The notes beneath the pieces are model-generated. The model saw only the letters and a program-made list of their open reading frames with translations. It searched no databases and was not told where the DNA came from. Below are positions 42,123-48,521 of a stretch of 64,000 nucleotides of DNA, one piece after another; positions within the stretch are counted from its first letter, which is position 1; each line of letters begins with the position of its first letter. The stretch comes from Aminithiophilus ramosus. GTDB lineage: Bacteria > Synergistota > Synergistia > Synergistales > Aminithiophilaceae. The stretch is taken from contig NZ_CP072943.1 in assembly GCF_018069705.1 (NCBI RefSeq), forward strand, positions 372,001 to 436,000, read 5' to 3'. A program made the position numbers and the translations under genes.

Positions 42123-42944
42123 ATGTATAAAGCTTACAACAATGTTTTCGAGGCCATTCACGAGGCCCTGCAGGCGGGCGATCAGGGCGTTCTCTGCACC
42201 CTCGTCGAGGAGGCGGGGTCGACGCCCCGTTCCCGGGGGGCCCGCATGTGGGTCCGTCCCGACGGCTCCATCGTGGGGACCGTCGGCGGAGGCGTCCTGG
42301 AGCACCGCGTCATCGCCAGGGCCCTGGAGATGATCGCCTCCCGGGAGGAGGTCTCCTACTTCAAGGAGTCCCTCGAGGGAGACCCCGCCTTCGGCGACGA
42401 GGCCATCTGCGGCGGTGCGGCGGGCGTCTTCATGGAGTATATCGGCCAGCAGAAAAAGGTGGTCATCTTCGGAGGAGGCCATGTGGGACGGGCCCTGGCC
42501 CTCGTGGCCGTCGCCTCCGGCTTCGGCGCCGTCGTCTGGGACGAGCGCGACGAATTCGCCAACGCCGAGCGTTTCCCCGGAGCCGTCGTCCACTGCTGCC
42601 CTCTCGAAGGGGCCTTCGACGGCCGCATCGCCTTCGACGAGGCGACCTTCGTCGTCATCGTCACCCGGGGCCATGTCCTCGACGGCGACGTGGCCCGCCT
42701 CCTGGAGGGCAAGAAGGCGGCCTACCGGGGGATGATCGGCTCCCGCAAGAAGGCGTCGGCCCTCAAAAAGGCCCTTCTCGCCGAAGGAGTGGGGAGTGCC
42801 TATCTCGATTCCATCTTCTCTCCCATCGGCCTTCCCATCAACGCCGAGACGCCCGAGGAGATCGCCCTCTCCGTCATGGCCGAGATCGTCGCCGTCGACC
42901 GGGGGGCCGACGTGAAGGGGCTGCGGAGTCACGGCAAGGTCTGA
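42123..42944 (+). CDS. xdhC: XdhC-family molybdenum hydroxylase maturation factor
   Basis: A 273-residue protein that, in the family, binds and protects the sulfurated Mo cofactor for xanthine dehydrogenase-like enzymes. The N-terminal XdhC/CoxI domain has EEAGSTPRSRGARMWVRPDGSIVGTVGGGVLE. The C-terminal Rossmann domain has VVIFGGGHVGRALA and YRGMIGSRKKASAL. The ATG at 42123 follows AAGGAGG. The nearby client is Mop. Confidence 0.92.
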   Translation: MYKAYNNVFEAIHEALQAGDQGVLCTLVEEAGSTPRSRGARMWVRPDGSIVGTVGGGVLEHRVIARALEMIASREEVSYFKESLEGDPAFGDEAICGGAAGVFMEYIGQQKKVVIFGGGHVGRALALVAVASGFGAVVWDERDEFANAERFPGAVVHCCPLEGAFDGRIAFDEATFVVIVTRGHVLDGDVARLLEGKKAAYRGMIGSRKKASALKKALLAEGVGSAYLDSIFSPIGLPINAETPEEIALSVMAEIVAVDRGADVKGLRSHGKV

Positions 42945-42964
42945 CCTACCGCCCGCCTTCCGCT

Positions 42965-43420
42965 TCAGTCCGCCTCCGGCCTCTCCTGGCCGGAGGCCTT
43001 TTTTTCGCTCTCCCCGGCTTGGCAGGCCGGACAGAGGCCGTAGACGACGAGCTGTTTGCCCGATACGGAACAGCCTTCGGGGACGTCGACGCGGGGAAGG
43101 CGCTGGCCGAGAAGGCAGACCATGAGGCCGCAGCCGAGGCAGAGGAAGTGAGGGTGGTTGCCGGGACAGCCCGGCATGTCGGGCCGATGGGCGCAGAAGC
43201 GCCAGGCGCCGTCCGTCCCCTGGACGCGATGGACCAGACCGGCCCGCTCCAGCGATGTCAGGGTCCGGTAGAGGGTGACCCGATCGGCCTCGCCGCCGAG
43301 ACGTTCCAGGACGTCTCCGTGGGCCAGGGGACGTCCCGCCTCGAAGAGGATCTGGAGGACGCGGAGGCGGGTCTCGGTGGCCCGGAGCCCTGCCTCCTCC
43401 AGGATGGTCCGCTCCGTCAT
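42965..43420 (-). CDS. Fur-family metalloregulator
   Basis: A 151-residue transcription factor with a winged helix (RVTLYRTLTSLERAGLVHRV) and metal-binding C-terminal part (NHPHFLCLGCG and LCPACQ, two CxxC zinc knuckles). The ATG overlaps the stop of the molybdopterin-binding gene (ATGA), so it is last in the mod operon. The mop and modA2 promoters carry TTGCAA-N5-TTGCA(A/T). This resembles the reported site of Streptomyces Nur, a nickel-sensing Fur protein. It is thus the natural candidate regulator of this island. The metal it senses cannot be told from sequence. Confidence 0.88.
   Translation of the reverse strand: MTERTILEEAGLRATETRLRVLQILFEAGRPLAHGDVLERLGGEADRVTLYRTLTSLERAGLVHRVQGTDGAWRFCAHRPDMPGCPGNHPHFLCLGCGLMVCLLGQRLPRVDVPEGCSVSGKQLVVYGLCPACQAGESEKKASGQERPEAD
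42973..43005 (+). terminator. Terminator of xdhC
   Basis: CCTCCGGCC-TCTCCT-GGCCGGAGG, a perfect 9-bp stem, followed by CC and seven Ts. It lies inside the 3' end of the convergent fur gene. Confidence 0.88.
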
Positions 43421-44439
43421 GGCCTCGCCGCGAAAGAACAGTCGGGATAGACGCAGACGGGACAGTGGCGGCAGAGTCCCCCGACTCCCCAGAGGCGGAT
43501 CTCCCTCTCCGTCGGGCGGACCCCGGCGAAAAGGAGCTGGAGAAGGGGATCTAGGGTCGTCCGTTCGTCGTGGACGACGCAGGCTGGGGCACCGACGACG
43601 AAGGCCATGCCCTTCGTCGCCAGCATCAGCATCGATCCCGGCAGAGCCGGAACGCCCCGGAAGAGAACCTCGTCGGCGACGGATCGGATGGCCTCAGGCG
43701 TCAGGTCGTCGGCGTCGACGCTCATGCCGCCCGTGCAGACGACGAGATCGGCCCCCTCGTCGAGGAAGGCTCCGATGGCCTCGGCGATGGCCTCCCTGTC
43801 GTCGCCGACGATGCGCTGTCCCCGAAGGCGGCCGCCCAAGGCCGTCACCTTCCGTTCCAGCTTGGGGCCGAAGGCGTCCTTGATCCGCCCCTGGGCGATC
43901 TCTCGGCCCGTCGTGACGAGGCCCACCTCGAGGGGGCGGAAGGGGAGAACGTCGATGGGGCGCCCCGTTTTTTCCGCCCGACGGACCTCCTCGTCGGCGA
44001 CGCAGAGGGGGAGGATGCGGAAGGCGGCCACCTGCTCGCCTCGGCGGACGGGGCTGTGACGGGGGAGGGTGGCGAAGATCCACTGTCCCTGGCCGTTGAG
44101 GGACTCGACGGCCTTCTCGTCATATTCGAGCAGGCCGTCGCCGGTGGCGACGAGGACGCACTTCCCCTCGCGGGGACCTCGGGTCTCGACGCCCCTGCCC
44201 CTGACGACGGGGGCGAGGCGCAGGGCCGCGTCATCCTCGTGGACCTCGTCCGGTCCGAGCTCCATCAGCGTCAGGTGTTCCCGTCCCATGGAGCGCAGCG
44301 TCTCCAGGTCGGCCTCGGTGACGATATGGCCTCGGCGGAAGCGGGCTCCCTTGTAGCCTTTTTCGACGTCGATCTGGGTCAGGTCGTGGGCCAGGGGCAG
44401 GCCCAGGGCCTCTTCAAGGGCGAGAACGGTGAATTTCAT
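43417..44439 (-). CDS. Molybdopterin-binding protein with C-terminal Cys cluster
   Basis: A 340-residue protein with a MoeA/MogA-like molybdopterin-binding domain (about 170-310: VGLVTTGREIAQGRIKD, VVCTGGMSVDADDLTPEA, LPGSMLMLA). Its N-terminal part starts FTVLALEEALGLPLAHDLTQ. The last 25 residues contain four Cys in CRHCPVCVYPDCSF, likely a metal or Fe-S site. Its gene overlaps modC by 26 bases. Similar proteins occur next to Mo hydroxylase genes in anaerobes and are thought to help insert or modify the cofactor. Confidence 0.82.
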   Translation of the reverse strand: MKFTVLALEEALGLPLAHDLTQIDVEKGYKGARFRRGHIVTEADLETLRSMGREHLTLMELGPDEVHEDDAALRLAPVVRGRGVETRGPREGKCVLVATGDGLLEYDEKAVESLNGQGQWIFATLPRHSPVRRGEQVAAFRILPLCVADEEVRRAEKTGRPIDVLPFRPLEVGLVTTGREIAQGRIKDAFGPKLERKVTALGGRLRGQRIVGDDREAIAEAIGAFLDEGADLVVCTGGMSVDADDLTPEAIRSVADEVLFRGVPALPGSMLMLATKGMAFVVGAPACVVHDERTTLDPLLQLLFAGVRPTEREIRLWGVGGLCRHCPVCVYPDCSFAARP

Positions 44440-45511
44440 CGCAGCAGACGACCTCCTCGGGGCGGGGTTTGAGAAGGGAGACCGATCGGGGCCTGACGGC
44501 GAAACGGACCGTCTCTCCCTCCCTGAGGCTCAGGGAGGCGTAGGCCTCCCTCGAAAATTCGGCCTGCCAGGTCAGGCCGCAGGCGGCGAGGTCGACGCGC
44601 GTCGTCGACCCCATCTGGATCGTCTCGACGACGGTCCCGGTCAGGACATTTTCGGCCAGCTGCGGGTCGACGGGAAGGTGGGGGTAGAGGATCTTGACCT
44701 CATGGGGAGCGATGAAGGCCCTGGCCTGTCCTCGCTCCTTCGTCGACGGCGGCAGGAGGAGCCGTCCCCTCTCCCAGACCAGCTCGATGCCGCCCTGAAA
44801 GTCGCGGACGTCGCCGGTCAGGAGTGTGCCCCATCCCATGGAGCGCCAGGCGGCCTCGACGGCGTGGTTTTCCCAGAGCTTGGCCACCGGAAGGGAGGCC
44901 GCCACGGAGCCGTCGTTCATGAAAAAGACCCGGTCGCCAAGGGCGCAGACGTCCTCGATCTGATGGGTGACGTAGAGAAGGGGAGTGCCCGTTGCGGCAT
45001 GGAGTTTCTTCAGCTCCCGCCTCAGCGTGCGTCGCAGAGGGCCGTCGAGGGCGCTGAAGGGCTCGTCGAGAAGGAGCAGGTCGGGCTCGGGAGCCAGGGC
45101 CCGGGCCAGGGCCACCCTCTGTCTCTGTCCCCCCGAAAGCTGATGGGGGAGCCGCTCTCCGAAGCCGTCGAGGCCGACCATGGCGAGCCATCGGCGGGCC
45201 TGCTCGAGGCGTCCGTCGCCCTTGAGGCCGTAGGCGGCGTTCTCGATGACGGAAAGGTGGGGAAAGAGGGCCGGATCCTGAAAGACGAGGCCGATGCGGC
45301 GTTTCCCCGGCGGCAGGGCAGAGAGGTCCCGGCCGTCGAGGAGGAACGTCCCTTGCGCCGGCCGGGACAGTCCCGCCAGGAGACGGAGGGTCTGACTCTT
45401 GCCCGCCCCGCTGGGGCCGAAGAGGACGGCGATCTCCCTTTCCATGGAGAGGGAGACGTCGAGGCGGAAAGAGCCCAGATCGTGGCGGAAGGAGCTCTCA
45501 AGCCAGCTCAC
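44414..45511 (-). CDS. modC: Molybdate ABC transporter ATP-binding protein ModC
   Basis: A 365-residue ATPase. Walker A is GPSGAGKSQ, the signature LSGGQRQR and Walker B LLLLDEPFSALD. A C-terminal TOBE-type domain (ENVLTGTVVETIQMGSTTRVDL) is typical of ModC and may sense molybdate. It overlaps modB by 14 bases. Confidence 0.92.
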   Translation of the reverse strand: MSWLESSFRHDLGSFRLDVSLSMEREIAVLFGPSGAGKSQTLRLLAGLSRPAQGTFLLDGRDLSALPPGKRRIGLVFQDPALFPHLSVIENAAYGLKGDGRLEQARRWLAMVGLDGFGERLPHQLSGGQRQRVALARALAPEPDLLLLDEPFSALDGPLRRTLRRELKKLHAATGTPLLYVTHQIEDVCALGDRVFFMNDGSVAASLPVAKLWENHAVEAAWRSMGWGTLLTGDVRDFQGGIELVWERGRLLLPPSTKERGQARAFIAPHEVKILYPHLPVDPQLAENVLTGTVVETIQMGSTTRVDLAACGLTWQAEFSREAYASLSLREGETVRFAVRPRSVSLLKPRPEEVVCCDEIHRSRP

Positions 45512-46136
45512 GGCGGTCCTCCATGGTACGGACGAGGAGAAGGCAGCCGACGCCGACGGCCGTCAGAAGGAGAGCCGCCACGTGGGCCAGGGCGAAATCG
45601 AGGGACTCGACGCGGCCGTAGATGTACAGGGGCAGGGTCTGCGTCCTTCCGGGGATGTTGCCGGCGATCATGAGGGTGACGCCGAAGTCGCCCAGGGCCC
45701 GCGCCGACGAGAGGGCCAGCCCGGCCAGGAGGAAGCGCCGCGCCAGGGGGAGAGTGATCCGTCGGAAGACGGCCCCCTCGCCGTCGCCCAAGGTCCGGGC
45801 CGCGTCTTCGAGGCGCTCGTCGACGGAGGCGAAGCCCGATCGGGCCGACTGGACCATGATGGGCAGGGCCGGTAGGAGGGGCGCCACGGCGGCGGCGGGA
45901 AAGGAAAAAAGCAGCCCCAGGTCGTGGAGAAAGGGGACGCGGCCGAAGAGCATGAGGAGATAGAGGCCCAGGACGGAGGGGGGCAGGACGACGGGCAGGA
46001 GAATCAGGAGATGGAGCAGCTCCCGCCCGCGGAAGCGCCTCTTGGCCAGCAGCCAGCCCAGGGCCGTGCCCAGGATCAGCAGAAGGGGGATGTCGACGGC
46101 CAGGACCTTGAGGCTGACCCAGAGGGCCGACGTCAC
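45498..46136 (-). CDS. modB: Molybdate ABC transporter permease ModB
   Basis: A 212-residue channel with about five helices. The EAA-type loop is DAARTLGDGEGAVFRRITLPLARR. LLPVVLPPSVLGLYLLMLFG is a ModB hallmark. The start is GTG at 46136, overlapping the modA1 stop (GTGA). Confidence 0.92.
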   Translation of the reverse strand: MTSALWVSLKVLAVDIPLLLILGTALGWLLAKRRFRGRELLHLLILLPVVLPPSVLGLYLLMLFGRVPFLHDLGLLFSFPAAAVAPLLPALPIMVQSARSGFASVDERLEDAARTLGDGEGAVFRRITLPLARRFLLAGLALSSARALGDFGVTLMIAGNIPGRTQTLPLYIYGRVESLDFALAHVAALLLTAVGVGCLLLVRTMEDRRELA

Positions 46137-46876
46137 GGCCGCATCGCCTCGAAGCCCCACCTCTCCCAGATGGAGGCGGCCTCGGCGGAGAGGCAGAAGG
46201 CCCAGAAGGAGCGGCTGTCGGATCCCGCCGCGGCGAGAAGACCGCCGATCATCTCCGTCGTTTTTCCGGCGATGACGGCGATCGAACCTCCCGCCTTGAT
46301 CTCCGTGCCGACGGGAACGAAGGCCGCGGCGGCGGCTCCGCTCTTGACGGCCAGAACGCCTCCGGGGGCGTTGCCGACGATCAGGATGCTCCCGGAGCCG
46401 TTCATCTTCTCCCATAGCCCCCGCTCCTGGAGGTATTCTTTGCCGAGGAAACCGTAGGCCGTGGTCTCAGGGTCGGGAAGGGCCAGGGGCGACGGGAGAT
46501 CGGCCAGGTCGACGATCCTGTCCGGCTTGGGCCACCAGAGGGCCAGTTTTCCCAGGGCGAAGACGGCCGATTCGTTGAGCAGCCCCTTCTGTTCGAGCCA
46601 CTTCGGCCAGCGGGGCTCGGAGAGCAGGAGCATCTGGTAGGGGGCTTCGGCGGCGATCTGCTTGGCCAGGGTCCCGCAGGATCCGGTGACGATCTCCAGC
46701 GAGGCGCCGCCTCCCTTCACGTGGGCGGCCAGGACCTCCTCCACGGCGGGGGCGATTCCGGCGGCGACGGCGACGACCTCGGCCCGGGCGACGGAGGGGG
46801 AGAAAAGGACGAGGAGAACAAGGACGACAAAGACGACAAAGGACTCGCAGCGATGGCGGACTTTAAAGGCGTTCAC
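46133..46876 (-). CDS. modA: Molybdate-binding protein ModA (copy 1)
   Basis: A 247-residue exported binding protein for molybdate or tungstate. It has a signal peptide ending ARA and the ModA-like sequence VAVAAGIAPAVEEVLAAH, then LEIVTGSCGTLAKQIAAEAP and DPETTAYGFLGKEYLQ. The start is GTG at 46876 behind AAGGAG. It is directly upstream of modB and follows a second modA. Confidence 0.88.
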   Translation of the reverse strand: MNAFKVRHRCESFVVFVVLVLLVLFSPSVARAEVVAVAAGIAPAVEEVLAAHVKGGGASLEIVTGSCGTLAKQIAAEAPYQMLLLSEPRWPKWLEQKGLLNESAVFALGKLALWWPKPDRIVDLADLPSPLALPDPETTAYGFLGKEYLQERGLWEKMNGSGSILIVGNAPGGVLAVKSGAAAAAFVPVGTEIKAGGSIAVIAGKTTEMIGGLLAAAGSDSRSFWAFCLSAEAASIWERWGFEAMRP

Positions 46877-47037
46877 GGCACGGTCTCCTTCCTGCACGGC
46901 GACATTTTGTCGGCCGACTCCGACGGGACCTCCTGCGGTTTTCGGAGAGTCGAGGCCTGATAACCTCGCGGCCGGGGCGATATCGGCTGGAGAAGAGGGC
47001 CGGTATCGCCTCGGTCTCTCGGTTCAGACAGGTGCCG

Positions 47038-47775
47038 TCAACGGGCTGCCGGTTCGAAGCCCCACTTTTTCCAGATCGGAGCGGCCTCGGCCGACCGGAT
47101 GAAGGACCAGAAGGCCCTCAGGTTATCGGTGGCCTTTCCCTTGACGAGGCCGCCCGAGTTGCCCAGAGGTTTGATGGGAAGGAGGGTGTAGCTGCCGCCC
47201 TCCATTTTGAGGGCCACCGAGAGGGAGACGATGCCCACGTCGGCGCCGCCCTGGGCGGGGATGATGGCCGCCGTCTGGATGACGCCTCCGATGACGACCT
47301 TCCCCTCGGCGAGGAAGGCGTCATAGACGCCCAGCGACTGGAGATAGTCCTTGGCCGCCTTGCCGAAGGGAGCCGTCTCGGGATCGGCGATGGCGATCTT
47401 CAGCTCGCCCGAGGGGAGACGGTCGACGGAGGGAGCTTCCGCCTTGGGCCACCAGAGGGCCAGAGGGCTCGTCGCCATGGGGGCCACCTCTTCGAGCAGC
47501 CCCTCCTCGTCGAGGTGTTTCGTCCACTGAGCGCTTGCCGAGAGGAAAAGGCCGAAGGGGGCTCCCGCCTTGATCTGGGCCGCCAGCTTGCCCGAGGCTC
47601 CCGCGACGAACTGGGGCGCCTCTCCCCGGCCGGAAGAGCTGAAGGCGGCCGCCATGTCGGCCATGCAGTCGCCCATGCTTCCGGCGACGGCGACGGTATC
47701 GGCCGAGGCGGCAAGAGGGACGAAGAAGATAAGAGAGACCACCAGCAGAGAGCGGAGCGATCGTTGCCACTTCAT
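47038..47775 (-). CDS. modA: Molybdate-binding protein ModA (copy 2)
   Basis: A 245-residue exported ModA-like protein: signal peptide (LLVVSLIFFVPLAASA), VAGSMGDCMADMAAAF, FVAGASGKLAAQIKAGAPFGLFLSA, ADPETAPFGKAAKDYLQ and GADVGIVSLSVAL. It shares ALWWPK and the FxxWGFE end with copy 1. The ATG at 47775 follows AAGGAGG. It is the first gene of the mod operon behind a promoter with a TTGCAA-type operator. The pair may split molybdate and tungstate, which fits the presence of both enzyme types; this is inference. Confidence 0.9.
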   Translation of the reverse strand: MKWQRSLRSLLVVSLIFFVPLAASADTVAVAGSMGDCMADMAAAFSSSGRGEAPQFVAGASGKLAAQIKAGAPFGLFLSASAQWTKHLDEEGLLEEVAPMATSPLALWWPKAEAPSVDRLPSGELKIAIADPETAPFGKAAKDYLQSLGVYDAFLAEGKVVIGGVIQTAAIIPAQGGADVGIVSLSVALKMEGGSYTLLPIKPLGNSGGLVKGKATDNLRAFWSFIRSAEAAPIWKKWGFEPAAR

Positions 47776-47810
47776 GATTCGAACCTCCTTCGGATTGGGG
47801 AATGCCGGTC

Positions 47811-47827
47811 TTGCAATCTTGTTGCAT
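47811..47827. promoter_or_regulatory. Nur-like operator at the modA2 promoter
   Basis: TTGCAA-TCTTG-TTGCAT, a palindromic pair with the same spacing as at mop (51681-51697). It covers about +4 to +20 of the predicted transcript. Confidence 0.6.
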
Positions 47828-47836
47828 TTTATGAAG

Positions 47837-47865
47837 ACCATACACCCCTCGTTCCCGTCAGTCAA
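47837..47865 (-). promoter_or_regulatory. Promoter of the mod operon
   Basis: Minus strand TTGACT (47865-47860), 17 bases, TATGGT (47842-47837). The start falls near 47830. Confidence 0.6.
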
Positions 47866-48016
47866 GGCGGAAAACCGAAGTAAATAACGTCAAATCATCT
47901 AATAAAACGATATAATAGCTCTATGGGTTTTGATCACGACAAAACGTACCACCTTGATGCTTTTGGCAACAGAGGAGGCATTCCGGTTTGCCGTGGCAGG
48001 ACGGAATGGGATCGCG

Positions 48017-48439
48017 TCAGTTCTCCTGTTCTTTTTCCTCGATGCGCCGCTGCTTCATTCCGATCCGCCTTCCCTGAGGGTCGCCCCGCCAGGGGACGAT
48101 GCAGAGGAAGGTGAAGGGGTCGTCGCCGCTGTTGCCGTAGGAGTGGGGCACGTCGGCGGGGACGTGGGCCCATGAGCCCTGAGGCAGATCGTGAAGGACG
48201 CCGTCGATGACGACCTGTCCGTGGCCGTCGAGGGTGATGAGGTAGTGGGGCCAGTCGTGCTCGTGGACGGGTATGATCTTCCGGGCCGGCAGGGTGAAGA
48301 GGCGCACCGAGTAGTCGTCGAAAAAGCGTCCGGGGCCGAAGACGATCCGCTTCAGCACCCCTTCGCCGAGAGAGGCGGCGCTGATGAGGGGCAGGTCGTC
48401 CAGCTTGCCGGCCAGGTTTTCCTGCAGAGCTTCCGTCAT
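48017..48439 (-). CDS. Cupin domain protein
   Basis: A 140-residue single-domain cupin. The metal-binding motifs are HEHDWPHYLITLDGHGQVVIDG and HVPADVPHSYGNSGDDPF. The ATG at 48439 follows AAGGAGG. It is downstream of mop with a hairpin between them. Function unknown; possibly a small metal-dependent enzyme or regulator tied to the molybdenum genes. Confidence 0.85.
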   Translation of the reverse strand: MTEALQENLAGKLDDLPLISAASLGEGVLKRIVFGPGRFFDDYSVRLFTLPARKIIPVHEHDWPHYLITLDGHGQVVIDGVLHDLPQGSWAHVPADVPHSYGNSGDDPFTFLCIVPWRGDPQGRRIGMKQRRIEEKEQEN

Positions 48440-48459
48440 GGTCGTCCCTCCTTGTACAG

Positions 48460-48489
48460 GGAGCGTCTCCCCCTAGGGGGAGACGCTCC
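48460..48489 (-). terminator. Hairpin between mop and the cupin gene
   Basis: GGAGCGTCTCCCCC with its perfect complement, 14-bp stem, 2-base centre. No U tract on the minus strand, so partial read-through to the cupin gene is likely. Confidence 0.55.
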
Positions 48490-48521
48490 GTCGTGCGGAG
48501 CGGAAAACCCACTCCGTCAGG

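Noticed and set aside
46877-47037. Possible molybdenum cofactor riboswitch between the two modA genes
   Set aside because: Read on the minus strand; I could not fit the conserved Moco motif. Only a short intergenic spacer is supported.
47776-47790. GATTCGAACC resembling a tRNA T-arm
   Set aside because: No acceptor or anticodon stem around it; it is the ribosome-site region of modA2.
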